DNA of 64,000 nucleotides from Stutzerimonas stutzeri (GCF_002890915.1 NZ_POUT01000002.1:248001-312000); one strand, 5' to 3'. Shown: positions 50,695 to 61,722, counted from the first letter of the stretch. A program made the numbers and translations. The notes: a model not told the origin generated them from the sequence alone.

Positions 50695-51362
50695 ATGTCG
50701 CAACCCACTGTCAAAGAAGTCCTGTTCAATCCGGTCTTCAACAACAACCCCATCGGCCTGCAGATCCTCGGTATCTGTTCGGCGCTGGCGGTAACCTCCA
50801 ACCTCAACACCGCGCTGGTGATGTCCGTCGCGCTGACGCTGGTGGTTGCGTTCTCCAACCTGTTCATCTCGATGATCCGCAGCCAGATCCCCAACTCGAT
50901 CCGCATGATCGTGCAGATGGTGATCATCGCGTCGCTGGTTATCGTCGTCGACCAGGTGCTCAAGGCCTATGCCTTCTCGCTGTCCAAGCAGCTGTCGGTG
51001 TTCGTCGGCCTGATCATCACCAACTGTATCGTCATGGGCCGGGCCGAAGCCTTCGCCATGCAGAACCCGCCGCTGCTGTCGTTCTTCGACGGTATCGGCA
51101 ACGGTCTGGGCTACAGTGCCATGCTGATCGCGCTGGGCATCGTCCGCGAGCTGTTCGGCGCCGGCAAGCTGATGGGCTACACCATCCTGCCGGTCGTCAA
51201 CGACGGTGGCTGGTATCAACCCAATGGCCTGCTGCTGCTGCCGCCATCGGCGTTCTTCCTCATCGGCCTGTTCATCTGGGGCATTCGTAGCTGGAAGAAG
51301 GAGCAGGTCGAGAAGCCTGCCTTCAGAATGGCGCCGCAAGTCTCGAACAAGGAGGCTTACTA

Positions 51363-51363
<1 letters not shown>
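50695..51363 (+). CDS. nqrD: Na+-translocating NADH:quinone reductase subunit D
   Basis: A 222-residue inner-membrane protein with six helices, homologous to NqrE and RnfE. It has the conserved [14 protein letters not shown] segment, whose Cys helps bind the membrane iron-sulfur centre shared with NqrE. The ATG at 50695 has GGGGAGG upstream. Its stop overlaps the nqrE start by 1 nt (TAATG). Confidence 0.96.
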
Positions 51364-51971
<608 letters not shown>

Positions 51972-51986
51972 GGACGGAACGAACTG

Positions 51987-53210
51987 ATGAGTTACGAAAT
52001 TTTCCTCGCCATCGGTATGTTCACCGCCATCGTGCTTGCGCTGGTGGTGATCATCCTGGCTGCGCGCGCCAAGCTGGTTTCCAGCGGCGACGTGTCCATC
52101 GAGATCAACGGTGAGCGGACCATCACCGTACCCGCGGGCGGCAAGCTGCTGCAGACACTGGCCGCCAACAACATCTTCCTCTCGTCCGCCTGTGGCGGCG
52201 GCGGCACCTGCGCGCAGTGCAAGTGCATCGTCGAGAGCGGTGGCGGCGAGATGCTGCCCACCGAGGAGTCGCACTTCACTCGCCGCGAAGCGAGCGAGGG
52301 CTGGCGCCTGTCCTGCCAGACTCCGGTCAAGGCGGACATGAAGATCGAGGTGCCGGAAGAAGTCTTCGGCGTGAAGAAGTGGGAATGCACCGTCGAGTCC
52401 AACCCCAACGTCGCCACCTTCATCAAGGAGCTGACGCTCAAGCTGCCGGAAGGCGAGAACGTCGACTTCCGTGCCGGCGGCTACGTGCAGCTGGAGTGCC
52501 CGCCGCACACGGTGAAGTACAAGGATTTCGACATCCAGCCGGAATTCCGCGCCGACTGGGACAAGTTCGACCTGTGGCGCTACGTCTCCAAGGTCGACGA
52601 GACCACCATCCGTGCCTATTCGATGGCCAACTACCCCGAAGAGCGCGGGCTGGTGAAATTCAACATCCGCGTGGCGTCGCCGCCGCCGGGGCGCGACGAC
52701 ATCCCGCCGGGCAAGATGTCCTCCTGGGTGTTCAGCCTCAAGCCGGGCGACAAGGTCACCGTGTACGGGCCGTTCGGCGAGTTCTTCGCCAAGGATACCG
52801 ATGCCGAGATGGTGTTCATCGGCGGCGGTGCCGGCATGGCGCCGATGCGTTCGCACATCTTCGACCAGCTCAAGCGCCTGAAGTCCACGCGCAAGATGAG
52901 CTTCTGGTATGGCGCCCGTTCCATGCGCGAAGCCTTCTATGTCGATGAGTACGACCAGCTGCAGGCCGAGAACCCGAACTTCGAGTGGCATCTGGCGCTG
53001 TCCGATCCGCTGCCCGAAGACAACTGGCAAGGCCCGACCGGCTTCATCCACAACGTGCTGTACGAGAACTACCTGAAGAGCCATCCGGCGCCGGAAGACT
53101 GCGAGTTCTACATGTGCGGCCCGCCGATGATGAACGCCTCGGTGATCAAGATGCTGACCGATCTGGGCGTCGAACCGGAGAACATCCTGCTCGACGACTT
53201 CGGCGGCTAG
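51987..53210 (+). CDS. nqrF: Na+-translocating NADH:quinone reductase subunit F
   Basis: A 407-residue subunit that takes electrons from NADH. One N-terminal membrane helix (residues 4-25) is followed by a 2Fe-2S ferredoxin domain ([12 protein letters not shown], plus a fourth Cys in LSCQTPV), an FAD domain (RAYSMANYP) and an NADH domain ([21 protein letters not shown]). It is the last structural subunit; apbE follows after 3 nt. Confidence 0.97.
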   Translation: MSYEIFLAIGMFTAIVLALVVIILAARAKLVSSGDVSIEINGERTITVPAGGKLLQTLAANNIFLSSACGGGGTCAQCKCIVESGGGEMLPTEESHFTRREASEGWRLSCQTPVKADMKIEVPEEVFGVKKWECTVESNPNVATFIKELTLKLPEGENVDFRAGGYVQLECPPHTVKYKDFDIQPEFRADWDKFDLWRYVSKVDETTIRAYSMANYPEERGLVKFNIRVASPPPGRDDIPPGKMSSWVFSLKPGDKVTVYGPFGEFFAKDTDAEMVFIGGGAGMAPMRSHIFDQLKRLKSTRKMSFWYGARSMREAFYVDEYDQLQAENPNFEWHLALSDPLPEDNWQGPTGFIHNVLYENYLKSHPAPEDCEFYMCGPPMMNASVIKMLTDLGVEPENILLDDFGG

Positions 53211-53213
53211 CGC

Positions 53214-54239
53214 ATGATCCGTGCGTCACTCCAGCCCGTCATCGCTGTCGCCCTGGCGGCAGCCCTGACGGGCTGCTTGTTTCAGGACGAGGTCGAGAGC
53301 TTCGGCGGCCCGACCATGGGCAGCACCTATACGGTCAAGTACGTGGCTAGCCGCGATGTCGCCGCGAAGGAGCAACTGCAGAAAGAGACCGAGGCCATTC
53401 TCGGCGAGCTCGACAGGCAGCTGTCTACCTATCGCAGCGACTCCGACGTCGAGCGCTTCAATGCCTTGGCGGCCGGCAGCTGCGAAGCGGTGCCCGCGGC
53501 GGTGCGTGAATTGGTCGCAGCCGGAAACCGCTTGTCCGCCGACAGCGGCGGAGCGTTCGATCTTACACTCGAACCCTTGTTGAACCTCTGGGGCTTCGGC
53601 CCGCAAGGCCGGGCCGAACGCGTGCCGGATGTACAGGAGATCGAAGCGGCACGGGCGATCACCGGCCACCGGCACTTGCGTATCGATGGCGAGCGGCTAT
53701 GCAAGGACGCGGCCGTGCAGCTGGATTTCAACAGCATCGCCGCCGGTTACGCCGTGGACCGGGTGATCGCGCGCCTGCAGGAACTGGGCGTGCGCAGCTA
53801 CCTGGTGGAGATCACCGGTGAGTTGAAGGCGCAGGGGCACAAGCCGGATGGGGCGCCCTGGCGTATCGCCATCGAGGCGCCGAGGGACGACGAGCGCGTA
53901 GCGCAGAAGATCATCGAGCTCGATGGCCTGGGCGTCTCCACATCGGGAGACTACCGGAACTACTTCGAGCGTGACGGCAAGCGCTATTCGCACACGCTGG
54001 ACCCGCAGAGTGGCCGGCCGATCGAGCATTCCCTGGCGTCGGTTACGGTGATCGACGCATCGACCCTGCGGGCTGACGGGTTGTCTACCGCATTGATGGT
54101 GCTCGGTCCCGAACGGGGTTTCGCGTTTGCCGAGCAAGAGGCTATCGCCGCGTTCTTCGTGATTCGGGAAGGGCAAGGCTTCGTAACGAAAAGCACCAAG
54201 GCCTTCGATGAGCTGTTTGGTGCGGGAGTAGGGCAATGA
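53214..54239 (+). CDS. apbE: FMN transferase ApbE (lipoprotein)
   Basis: A 341-residue flavin transferase that attaches FMN to Thr residues of NqrB and NqrC. The signal peptide ends in a lipobox LTGC with Cys21, so it is anchored in the inner membrane facing the periplasm. Family motifs are GPTMGSTYTVKY, ELDRQLSTYRSDSDVERFN and STSGDYRNYFE. The start overlaps nothing but lies 3 nt from nqrF; its stop overlaps nqrM by 4 nt (ATGA), showing coupling of the maturation factors to the pump. Confidence 0.96.
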   Translation: MIRASLQPVIAVALAAALTGCLFQDEVESFGGPTMGSTYTVKYVASRDVAAKEQLQKETEAILGELDRQLSTYRSDSDVERFNALAAGSCEAVPAAVRELVAAGNRLSADSGGAFDLTLEPLLNLWGFGPQGRAERVPDVQEIEAARAITGHRHLRIDGERLCKDAAVQLDFNSIAAGYAVDRVIARLQELGVRSYLVEITGELKAQGHKPDGAPWRIAIEAPRDDERVAQKIIELDGLGVSTSGDYRNYFERDGKRYSHTLDPQSGRPIEHSLASVTVIDASTLRADGLSTALMVLGPERGFAFAEQEAIAAFFVIREGQGFVTKSTKAFDELFGAGVGQ

Positions 54240-54463
54240 CCTGGCTATTGGTTTTTCTGGTGATGCTGCTCGTCGTCTTCGGCATGGCGATCGGCGTGAT
54301 CATGGGGCGCAAGCCCATCGCGGGATCCTGCGGCGGTATCGCCAACCTGGGGATCGAGAAGGAATGCTCGATCTGTGGCGGCAGCCGCGAGAAATGCGAA
54401 GAGGTGAACGAAGCGAACAAGCTGGGCAAGACCGACCTTGCCTACGACGCGAGCAGACGCTGA
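54236..54463 (+). CDS. nqrM: Nqr maturation factor NqrM
   Basis: A 75-residue small inner-membrane protein with one N-terminal helix (residues 2-22) and a cysteine set CGGIANLG, ECSICGG and EKC. NqrM is needed to deliver iron to the NqrD-NqrE cluster of the Na+-NQR. Its start overlaps the apbE stop (ATGA), so it closes the operon of eight genes. The 177 nt after it holds GC-rich hairpins (54535-54555 and 54605-54624) ahead of sthA. Confidence 0.95.
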   Translation: MTWLLVFLVMLLVVFGMAIGVIMGRKPIAGSCGGIANLGIEKECSICGGSREKCEEVNEANKLGKTDLAYDASRR

Positions 54464-54640
54464 GCGCGACTCGGCAAAACCGTCGAACCCCGCGCTCGCC
54501 GCCGGCCTGGCTGGCGGCTGTAGCGGATTTCCGTCGCCAGGCGTGGTGCCTGGCGGGCGTGGATGTGCGGTCGCTTTCCTCGAACCTTGGCGAATTCGTT
54601 GACAGCAGCGGCGTGGTCCGCTGCGTTTTCAGGAGTGTAT

Positions 54641-56035
54641 ATGGCTGTCTATAACTACGATGTGGTGGTACTGGGTTCCGGCCCGGCCGGGGAGGGCGCG
54701 GCGATGAACGCCGTCAAGGCGGGACGCAAGGTCGCCGTGGTAGACAACCGTCCGCTGGTCGGAGGCAACTGCACCCACCTGGGCACCATCCCGTCCAAGG
54801 CGCTGCGTCACTCGGTGCGGCAGATCATGCAGTACAACACCAATCCGTTGTTTCGCCAGATCGGCGAGCCGCGCTGGTTCTCCTTCCCCGATGTCCTGAA
54901 GAGCGCCGAGAAGGTCATCAGCAAACAGGTGACCTCGCGCACGGGTTACTACGCACGCAACCGCATCGATACCTTCTTCGGCACCGCCAGCTTCTCGGAC
55001 GAGCAGAGCGTGGAAGTGGTCTGCCTGAACGGCATGGTGGAAAAGCTGGTCGCCAGCCAGTTCGTCATCGCCACCGGCTCGCGCCCCTACCGCCCCGCGG
55101 ATATCGACTTCAATCACCCGCGTATCTACGACAGCGACACCATCCTCACGCTGAGCCACACGCCGCGGCGGATGATTATCTACGGAGCCGGGGTCATCGG
55201 CTGCGAGTATGCCTCGATCTTCAGCGGACTCGGCGTGCTGGTGGACCTGATCGACAATCGCGACCAGCTGCTGAGCTTCCTCGATGACGAAATCTCCGAT
55301 GCACTCAGCTATCACCTGCGCAACAACAACGTGCTGATTCGTCACAACGAGGAGTACGAGCGGGTCGAGGGCCTGGAGAACGGGGTGATCCTGCACCTGA
55401 AGTCGGGCAAGAAGATCAAGGCCGACGCCTTCCTCTGGAGCAACGGCCGCACCGGCAATACCGACAAGCTGGGGCTGGAGAACATCGGCCTGAAGGCCAA
55501 CAGCCGTGGCCAGGTGCAGGTCGACGAGCACTATCGCACTGCCGTGGGCAACATCTACGCCGCTGGCGACGTGATCGGCTGGCCCTCGCTGGCCAGCGCG
55601 GCCTACGACCAGGGGCGCTCGGCGGCCGGCAGCATCGTCGACAACGACACCTGGCGTTTCGTCGACGACGTTCCGACGGGCATCTACACCATTCCCGAGA
55701 TCAGCTCCATCGGCAAGAACGAACGCGAGCTGACTCAGGCGAAGATTCCCTACGAAGTGGGCAAGGCGTTCTTCAAGAGCATGGCGCGGGCGCAGATTTC
55801 CTTCGAACCGGTCGGGATGCTGAAGATCCTCTTCCATCGCGAGACGCTGGAAGTGCTCGGCGTACACTGCTTCGGCTACCAGGCCTCGGAGATTGTGCAC
55901 ATTGGCCAGGCGATCATGAACCAGACGGGCGAGGCGAACAGCCTCAAGTACTTCGTCAACACCACTTTCAACTACCCGACCATGGCCGAAGCCTACCGGG
56001 TGGCTGCGTTCGACGGGCTCAACCGGCTTTTTTGA
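54641..56035 (+). CDS. sthA: Soluble pyridine nucleotide transhydrogenase SthA
   Basis: A 464-residue flavoenzyme that exchanges hydride between NADPH and NAD+. FAD motif [13 protein letters not shown] opens it. The disulfide-oxidoreductase-like site reads [15 protein letters not shown]: SthA has Thr where redox-active relatives have the second Cys, so no active disulfide is expected. NAD motif [13 protein letters not shown] follows, and the C-terminal dimerisation domain is complete. The ATG at 54641 with AGGAG upstream is chosen. It lies after the nqr cluster, which fits a role in NADH/NADPH balance. Confidence 0.96.
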   Translation: MAVYNYDVVVLGSGPAGEGAAMNAVKAGRKVAVVDNRPLVGGNCTHLGTIPSKALRHSVRQIMQYNTNPLFRQIGEPRWFSFPDVLKSAEKVISKQVTSRTGYYARNRIDTFFGTASFSDEQSVEVVCLNGMVEKLVASQFVIATGSRPYRPADIDFNHPRIYDSDTILTLSHTPRRMIIYGAGVIGCEYASIFSGLGVLVDLIDNRDQLLSFLDDEISDALSYHLRNNNVLIRHNEEYERVEGLENGVILHLKSGKKIKADAFLWSNGRTGNTDKLGLENIGLKANSRGQVQVDEHYRTAVGNIYAAGDVIGWPSLASAAYDQGRSAAGSIVDNDTWRFVDDVPTGIYTIPEISSIGKNERELTQAKIPYEVGKAFFKSMARAQISFEPVGMLKILFHRETLEVLGVHCFGYQASEIVHIGQAIMNQTGEANSLKYFVNTTFNYPTMAEAYRVAAFDGLNRLF

Positions 56036-56137
56036 GCGGCTCCGGCCGGTGGCCTGAGCCGGCCGGAGAATTCGACGATCCCCGTGAGTGGCATTGGCCC
56101 AATCGGGAGAGTTTCTAGCGTCTCAGGCGGCAACAGC

Positions 56138-56166
56138 AAAAAAACCGGCCCATGGGCCGGTTTTTT
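56138..56166 (+). terminator. Bidirectional terminator after sthA
   Basis: CCGGCCCATGGGCCGG stem flanked by seven A residues on the left and six T residues on the right. The arrangement can stop transcription from both directions. Confidence 0.93.
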
Positions 56167-56238
56167 GTCGTCCGGGGCTCGCTTCGATCCGCTGATGCGG
56201 TGGTATTCCGGTCCCGGGATGCCTTCGGCCAGGCATCC

Positions 56239-56305
56239 GTAGGTTGAGTCGCAATGCGACGAAGCCCCAGCGGGCGGTCCTGCGCGCCGGACAATGCTCA
56301 ACCCC
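56239..56305. repeat. Repeat related to the argP MITE-like element
   Basis: Starts GTAGGTTGAG and ends with a GCTCAACCCC motif in inverted sense. The glpQ-like gene stop codon lies in the right end. Same family as 24352-24516, but shorter and more diverged. Confidence 0.55.
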
Positions 56306-57017
56306 GCAGGGTCTGCACCGCCACGCCAGGGAAATCGGTGATCAGGCTGTCGACACCGAAGTCGGCGAGCCGGCGCATCAGGGCCGGCTCGTTGACCGTC
56401 CACACGGACACATGCAGGCCCTGCTTGCGTGCTTTTTCCAGGCGCTCGGGGGTACACAGCGTCCACTTCAATGCCAGGATTTCACAGCCATGCTGCCGGG
56501 CCACCTTGAGCGGATCGAGCCAGGCGTATTCGGCCACCAGCCCGCGGGAAATCTCGGGCGCCAGCCGCTTCAACGCGCGCAGCACCTCGCGGGAGCTGGA
56601 AGTGACGGTGATCCGCTCGAGCAACTGGTAGCGCGCGGCCAGTTCCTTGATCGCCAGTACGGTACGCGCGGCCCGAACGCGCGAGGCGCTCTTGACCTCC
56701 AGTTGCCAGTGCTCGAAATCGCATTTTTCGAACAACTCGCTCAGCCGCGGGATGGGGCAGGGCACCTTCCAGCCGGGGCCGCCCGAGCGGGCGTCGTAGT
56801 CGACGAGTTCAGCGGCATCGTGCTCGGCCACCTTGCCGCGCCGGCCGGTCGTGCGTTTGAGCGTGGGGTCGTGGATGACCATCAGTTCGCCGTCGCGGGA
56901 CAGGTGCAAATCCAGCTCGCAACGGCGCACGCCATGTTGCAGGCAGCGCTCGAAGCTCACGAGGGTATTTTCCGGGGCTTCGCCCTTGGCGCCGCGATGG
57001 CCGTAGATGAGGGTCAC
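56298..57017 (-). CDS. Glycerophosphodiester phosphodiesterase
   Basis: A 239-residue GDPD enzyme. YGHRGAKGEAPENTLVSF carries the HRG metal site, CELDLHLSRDGELMVIHDP the Glu/Asp ligands and catalytic His. It hydrolyses deacylated phospholipids to glycerol-3-phosphate and an alcohol. There is no signal peptide, so it is cytoplasmic like UgpQ. Its start overlaps the stop of the small gene at 57014 by 4 nt. Its stop TGA lies inside a repeat. Confidence 0.94.
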   Translation of the reverse strand: MTLIYGHRGAKGEAPENTLVSFERCLQHGVRRCELDLHLSRDGELMVIHDPTLKRTTGRRGKVAEHDAAELVDYDARSGGPGWKVPCPIPRLSELFEKCDFEHWQLEVKSASRVRAARTVLAIKELAARYQLLERITVTSSSREVLRALKRLAPEISRGLVAEYAWLDPLKVARQHGCEILALKWTLCTPERLEKARKQGLHVSVWTVNEPALMRRLADFGVDSLITDFPGVAVQTLRG

Positions 57018-57322
57018 GGTTTCGATTCTTCCTGAGCCGGGGGTTGGGTGCGCTGGTGGTGGCGCACGCTGCTGATGACACGGTCGCCCTCGAAATATAC
57101 CGAGAATTCCCGATAATCCCAGCGGGTGATCGGGGGCTGGCCCACGGCCGGGCGCTCTTCGTCGGCGAGGCCGAAGCGTTCCAGCACACGGGTCTTCGAT
57201 CCGCCACGGGTCGGCATTGCCATTTCCGGCAGGCCCTGCTGGCCAACGGGAATGCGGATTTCCTCGGCGAATAGGGTAGGGCTGAATGTCAGCATGAACA
57301 GCACGGTCGCCAGGCGGCGCAT
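57014..57322 (-). CDS. Small secreted hypothetical protein (YjgM/DUF-type)
   Basis: A 102-residue precursor with a signal peptide (MRRLATVLFMLTFSPTLFA) and a mature part with PVGQQG, PTRGGSKTRVLERFG and PPITRWDYREFSVYFEGDRVISSV. This last pattern occurs in small periplasmic proteins of Pseudomonas next to PilZ and glycerophosphodiesterase genes. It overlaps the GDPD gene start by 4 nt and lies 3 nt after the PilZ gene. No known function. Confidence 0.88.
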   Translation of the reverse strand: MRRLATVLFMLTFSPTLFAEEIRIPVGQQGLPEMAMPTRGGSKTRVLERFGLADEERPAVGQPPITRWDYREFSVYFEGDRVISSVRHHQRTQPPAQEESKP

Positions 57323-57325
57323 GGG

Positions 57326-57898
57326 TCAGTCTCCTTGCAGGTTTTCTCGGGCCAGGCGCCGCTCCAGCGCCTGTTTCTGCAGGATATGTCGCGCCAGCAA
57401 CTGCCGCTGTGCATCAGTCAACGCTTCGAACTCCAGGCTGATTTCATAGCGGCCGTCTTCCTGGGCCTGGCAGCGAATGACCCGTGCTTCCAGCAGCAGG
57501 CCAAGCCCCTGGGGCAGCAGCACCAGTTTCAGGGTGAGTGGCATATTCTCGGCCAGCGCCTGGTCATGGGTGAAGCTGATGCCGCCTTCGGACAGGATTA
57601 CCGATCGGGATGGGCCGAGATCCTTCAGCAGGTCCTGCGCCAGCGCCTGTCCCAGCAGTTCGATCCGCCGGTTCTGTACCTTCAGGTAGTTGGCCAGCGT
57701 ACGGTTGTTCTCGGCGATCTGGCGCAGCAGATGCTGGGCCTCGAAGTCGAGCTGATGCAGCTCGCCGAGCAGGCCGAACAGCGGGGCGAGGCTGCCCTGC
57801 GCGGCGGCCTTGCCCTGGCCCGCGGGGATGATTTCCAGTGCGACGCGATCCTCGATACGGTAGTATTCGCGGCGTTCTTCTGTGTCTTGTGTCGGCAT
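57326..57898 (-). CDS. PilZ-domain protein, cyclic-di-GMP binding
   Basis: A 190-residue protein. An N-terminal RREYYRIEDRVALEI segment is the typical RxxxR start of PilZ-like proteins, a helical middle (residues 35-90) follows, and the C-terminal half has LSEGGISF in the D/NxSxxG position. The first Arg-rich motif is the c-di-GMP ligand site in the family. It is the first gene of a three-gene minus-strand unit with the small secreted protein and GDPD, divergent from lolC. Confidence 0.9.
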   Translation of the reverse strand: MPTQDTEERREYYRIEDRVALEIIPAGQGKAAAQGSLAPLFGLLGELHQLDFEAQHLLRQIAENNRTLANYLKVQNRRIELLGQALAQDLLKDLGPSRSVILSEGGISFTHDQALAENMPLTLKLVLLPQGLGLLLEARVIRCQAQEDGRYEISLEFEALTDAQRQLLARHILQKQALERRLARENLQGD

Positions 57899-57996
57899 GA
57901 CGATACCCGGGGCGGCAGTGATGGCCAGAGTGTATCAGGCCCCGGGGCCGCGTCAGCCGCATGTTCGTTTCTTCCCGCCAGCGAATCCGTCGATCT

Positions 57997-59244
57997 ATGT
58001 TCAGACCGCTGTCCGTGTACATCGGAGCGCGCTACACCCGCGCCAGACGCCGCAGCCTCTTCGTCTCCTTCATCTCCCTGACCTCGATGATCGGGCTCGC
58101 CCTCGGCGTGCTGGTCATGATCGTGGTGCTGTCGGTGATGAACGGTTTCGATCACGAGATGCGCACCCGCGTGCTGGGCATGGTGCCCCATGCCACCATC
58201 GAGAGCCCGGTGCCGATCGATGACTGGCAGGCGCTCGCCCAGCGCCTCGAAGGTCATGCCCAGGTGCTCGCCACGGCGCCGTTCATCCAGACTCAGGGGC
58301 TGCTGACCCACCAGGGTCAGGTCAGCAAGATCCTGATCAATGCGGTGCAACCCGATGCCGAGCGGCAGGTTTCGATCATCGATCGGTTCTTCCGCGAAGG
58401 TTCGCTGGACGATCTCGTCCCTGGCGGCTTCGGCATCGTCATCGGCGACAAGGCCGCTGCCAAGCTGGGGGTCGGCGTGGGCGACAAGATCACCTTCGTC
58501 GCGCCGGAGGTCACCGTGACGCCGGCGGGTATGTTCCCGCGCATGAAGCGCTTCACCGTGACCGGCATCTTCCATGTCGGCGCCGGTGAGATCGACGGCT
58601 ATGTCGCCCTGGCCAATATCGCCGACATGGCGCGCCTGCAGCGCTGGCAGCCGGATCAGGTGCAGGGCCTGCGTCTGCGCTTCGACGACCTGTTCCAGGC
58701 GCCGCGCATCGCCTGGGAACTGGCCGGCCAGCTGGGCGACGATTTCTATTCGCGCGACTGGACGCGCACCCACGGCAATCTCTACCAGGCGATCCGCATG
58801 GAGAAGGCGATGATCGGCCTGTTGCTGCTGCTGATCGTCGCCGTCGCGGCGTTCAACATCATTTCCACGCTGGTCATGGTGGTCACCGACAAGCGCGGCG
58901 ACATCGCCATCCTGCGCACCCTGGGCGCCACGCCGCGGCAGATCATGGCGATCTTCATGGTCCAGGGCACCGTGATCGGCGTGGTCGGCACCCTGGTCGG
59001 GGCGTTGCTGGGCATGTTCGCCGCCGTGAACGTCAGTAGCTGGATCGCGGCACTGGAGCGCCTGATCGGGCACAAGTTCCTCAGCGCCGATGTGTATTTC
59101 ATCGACTACCTGCCGTCGCGGCTGATGGCCGCCGACGTCGTCCAGGTCTGCCTCGCGGCGCTGGTCCTGAGTTTCCTCGCCACCCTGTATCCGGCCTGGC
59201 GCGCCGCGCGCACCCAGCCGGCGGAGGCGCTACGTTATGAGTGA
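57997..59244 (+). CDS. lolC: Lipoprotein-releasing ABC transporter permease LolC
   Basis: A 415-residue inner-membrane protein with four membrane helices and a large periplasmic domain. It opens [15 protein letters not shown]. With LolD and LolE it releases outer-membrane lipoproteins to LolA. The ATG at 57997 is chosen by family start; an in-frame start at 57961 is not supported. Its 3' end overlaps lolD by 8 nt. A 63-nt stretch near the C-terminal third is identical to lolE. Confidence 0.95.
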   Translation: MFRPLSVYIGARYTRARRRSLFVSFISLTSMIGLALGVLVMIVVLSVMNGFDHEMRTRVLGMVPHATIESPVPIDDWQALAQRLEGHAQVLATAPFIQTQGLLTHQGQVSKILINAVQPDAERQVSIIDRFFREGSLDDLVPGGFGIVIGDKAAAKLGVGVGDKITFVAPEVTVTPAGMFPRMKRFTVTGIFHVGAGEIDGYVALANIADMARLQRWQPDQVQGLRLRFDDLFQAPRIAWELAGQLGDDFYSRDWTRTHGNLYQAIRMEKAMIGLLLLLIVAVAAFNIISTLVMVVTDKRGDIAILRTLGATPRQIMAIFMVQGTVIGVVGTLVGALLGMFAAVNVSSWIAALERLIGHKFLSADVYFIDYLPSRLMAADVVQVCLAALVLSFLATLYPAWRAARTQPAEALRYE

Positions 59245-59950
59245 GCTGGCCATGAATGAGCTGTCTTCGCAAGAGCACGCGGTGCTGAGCTGCCGCAACC
59301 TGAGCAAGCGCTACGAGCAGGGGCCGGAATCGGTGGAAGTCCTGGCCGGGCTGCAGCTGGAGCTGTTTCCCGGGCAACGGGTGGCCATCGTCGGCAGCTC
59401 GGGCTCCGGCAAGAGTACCCTGCTGAACCTGCTCGGCGGCCTGGACACGCCGAGCGGGGGCAGCGTCTGGCTGGCCGGCGAGGAACTGTCGGCGCTCAAC
59501 GAGAAGGAGCGCGGCCTGCTGCGCAACCGGGCGCTGGGTTTCGTCTACCAGTTCCATCACCTGCTCGCCGAATTCACCGCGCTGGAAAACGTCTGCATGC
59601 CGCTGCTGATCGGTCGCACGCCGATCGCCGAGGCCCGCCGGCGGGCCAGCGCGCTGCTGGAGCGGGTCGGCCTGGGCCATCGCCTGGAGCACAAGCCGGC
59701 CGAACTCTCGGGCGGTGAGCGCCAGCGGGTCGCCATCGCCCGGGCGCTGGTCAACGAGCCGGCGCTGGTGCTGCTCGACGAGCCTACCGGCAATCTCGAT
59801 CACCACACCGCCCAGGGCATTCAGGACCTGATGCTCGAGCTCAGCCGCTCGCTGCGCACGGCCTTCCTGGTGGTCACCCACGACCGTCAACTGGCCGCGC
59901 AGATGGATCAGGTCCTGCGTCTGGAAGACGGACGCCTGGTGGCCGAATGA
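59237..59950 (+). CDS. lolD: Lipoprotein-releasing system ATPase LolD
   Basis: A 237-residue ABC ATPase. Walker [14 protein letters not shown]-loop region [11 protein letters not shown], signature [15 protein letters not shown], Walker [13 protein letters not shown] and H-loop VVTHD are all present. It powers LolCE. Both gene boundaries overlap its neighbours (8 nt with lolC, 4 nt with lolE), so the three are translationally coupled. Confidence 0.97.
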   Translation: MSELAMNELSSQEHAVLSCRNLSKRYEQGPESVEVLAGLQLELFPGQRVAIVGSSGSGKSTLLNLLGGLDTPSGGSVWLAGEELSALNEKERGLLRNRALGFVYQFHHLLAEFTALENVCMPLLIGRTPIAEARRRASALLERVGLGHRLEHKPAELSGGERQRVAIARALVNEPALVLLDEPTGNLDHHTAQGIQDLMLELSRSLRTAFLVVTHDRQLAAQMDQVLRLEDGRLVAE

Positions 59951-61194
59951 TGTTCAGGCCCCTGAGTGTTTTCATCGGCAGCCGCTATACGCGTGCCAAG
60001 CGGCGCAATCATTTCATCTCGTTCATTTCCCTGACCTCGCTGATCGGCCTGTCGCTGGGGGTGCTGGCGATGATCCTGGTGCTCTCGGTGATGAATGGCT
60101 TCCAGCGCGAGATGAGTTCGCGGATTCTCGGCATGGTGCCGCACGCGACGGTCATCGGCGATCGGCCGCTGGATGACTGGCAGTCGGTCGCGGCGCGCCT
60201 CGCGACCCAGCCGCAGGTCGTCGGCATGGCGCCGATCACCCAGCTGGAAGGCATGCTGTCGTTCAAGGGCAGCATGCAGCCGATCCAGGTCAGCGGTATC
60301 GAACCGCAGGCCGAGGCGGAGGTGTCCATCGTCGGCGAACGTCTGGTCGCCGGCCGCCTGGAGGACCTGAAGCCTGGCGAGTATGGGGTGATCATCGGCC
60401 TGATGACGGCGCGGCGGTTCGGCCTGAAGCTGGGCGACAAGCTGACGCTGATCGTGCCGGAGGTCAGTTCGACGCCCGGTGGCGTCACGCCGCGCATGCA
60501 GCGCCTGAACGTGGTCGGGGTGTTCAAGGTCGGCGCCGACCTGGACGGCAGCATGGCCATGGTCCACCGTGCCGATGCGGCGCAGATTCATCGCTGGACG
60601 CCGCAGCAGGTACAGGGCGTGCGGCTCAAGCTGAGGGACCTGTACCGTGCGCCGGAAGTGGCTTCGCAGCTGGCGGGCGTGCTCGGCGAGGGCTATCGCG
60701 TCGAGGATTGGTCCTATACCCAGGGCAGCCTGTTCAGCGCGATGAAGATGGAAAAGACCATGATCGGTCTGCTGTTGATGCTGATCGTCGCGGTCGCCGC
60801 GTTCAACATCATCGCGACGCTGATCATGGTGGTTTCCGACAAGCGCGCCGACATCGCCATCCTGCGCACCCTGGGCGCCACGCCGCGGCAGATCATGGCG
60901 ATCTTCATGGTTCAGGGCAGCATCATCGGCTTCAGCGGCACCTTGATCGGCGCAGTGCTGGGCGTGCTCGGGGCGCTGAACGTGAGCGAGCTGGTGGCCT
61001 GGCTCGAGAGGGTGTCGGGCCAGCATATCTTCAGTTCCGACGTGTACTTCATCAGTACCCTGCCGTCCGAGCTGCGCCTGGAGGATGTCGTGCTGGTGTC
61101 CATTACGGCGCTTGCCCTGAGTTTTCTGGCTACTCTCTATCCCGCCTGGCGGGCGGCGCAGACCCAGCCGGCCGAGGTGCTGCGCTACGAGTGA
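59947..61194 (+). CDS. lolE: Lipoprotein-releasing ABC transporter permease LolE
   Basis: A 415-residue paralogue of LolC (same length, similar [15 protein letters not shown] start) with four membrane helices. A segment of 63 nt at 60849-60911 is identical to lolC 58899-58961, suggesting recent gene conversion. It completes the LolCDE complex. Its stop is followed by a 49-nt hairpin shared with the 3' end of the DUF2062 gene. Confidence 0.95.
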   Translation: MMFRPLSVFIGSRYTRAKRRNHFISFISLTSLIGLSLGVLAMILVLSVMNGFQREMSSRILGMVPHATVIGDRPLDDWQSVAARLATQPQVVGMAPITQLEGMLSFKGSMQPIQVSGIEPQAEAEVSIVGERLVAGRLEDLKPGEYGVIIGLMTARRFGLKLGDKLTLIVPEVSSTPGGVTPRMQRLNVVGVFKVGADLDGSMAMVHRADAAQIHRWTPQQVQGVRLKLRDLYRAPEVASQLAGVLGEGYRVEDWSYTQGSLFSAMKMEKTMIGLLLMLIVAVAAFNIIATLIMVVSDKRADIAILRTLGATPRQIMAIFMVQGSIIGFSGTLIGAVLGVLGALNVSELVAWLERVSGQHIFSSDVYFISTLPSELRLEDVVLVSITALALSFLATLYPAWRAAQTQPAEVLRYE

Positions 61195-61243
61195 GCGCAG
61201 CTGGCGCTAGCGGCGATCGTTTCGCCGCTTGCGCCAGCTGCGC
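61195..61243. terminator. Long hairpin shared by lolE and DUF2062 gene ends
   Basis: Arms 61195-61216 and 61222-61243 pair over 22 positions with one mismatch around a 5-nt loop (TCGTT). It has no clear T-run on either side. It overlaps the last codons of the minus-strand DUF2062 gene. It may act as a bidirectional stop or protect RNA ends. Confidence 0.65.
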
Positions 61244-61722
61244 CCGACCCACCAGCGCCAGTACATCTGGGTGAAGACATAGCCGAGGACTGCGAGCACC
61301 GTAGCGACGACCAGCGAACCCAGGTATAGCGGCTGCCAGTTGTTCTCCAGCATGTGGCGCACCCAGGCCAGGCTGAGCTCGGCCGGCATGTCGGAGGCCG
61401 GGGTATCCAGCAGCCAGGTGCCGATCTTGTAGTTGCAGTAGAACACTGGTGGCATGGTCAGCGGGTTGGTCAACCAGACCAGGCCCACGGCGATCGGCAG
61501 GTTGGCTCGCGCAGGCAGGGCGCAGATGGCCGCTGCCAGCATCTGCAGCGGCATGGGGATCATGGCCCAGAACAGGCCGATCGCCATGGCCCGGGACACC
61601 GAATGGCGATTGAGGTGCCAGAGGTTGGGATCGTGAATCAGCGCGCCTAGAAAACGCAGGGACTTGTTAGCCTTGATGCGATCGGGGTGCGGCATGTAGC
61701 GTTTGAATAAGCGACGCGGCAT
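61207..61722 (-). CDS. DUF2062 membrane protein
   Basis: A 171-residue protein with three hydrophobic segments (about residues 48-68, 78-105 and 135-158) and a highly basic C-terminus (GRSWRKRRNDRR). Family pattern: RFLGALIHDPNLWHLNRHSVSRAMAIGLF and GLVWLTNPLTMPPVFYCNY. DUF2062 proteins are small membrane proteins of unknown role, often near lol and comEC. It converges with lolE. Its last codons are part of the 61195 hairpin. Confidence 0.92.
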   Translation of the reverse strand: MPRRLFKRYMPHPDRIKANKSLRFLGALIHDPNLWHLNRHSVSRAMAIGLFWAMIPMPLQMLAAAICALPARANLPIAVGLVWLTNPLTMPPVFYCNYKIGTWLLDTPASDMPAELSLAWVRHMLENNWQPLYLGSLVVATVLAVLGYVFTQMYWRWWVGRSWRKRRNDRR

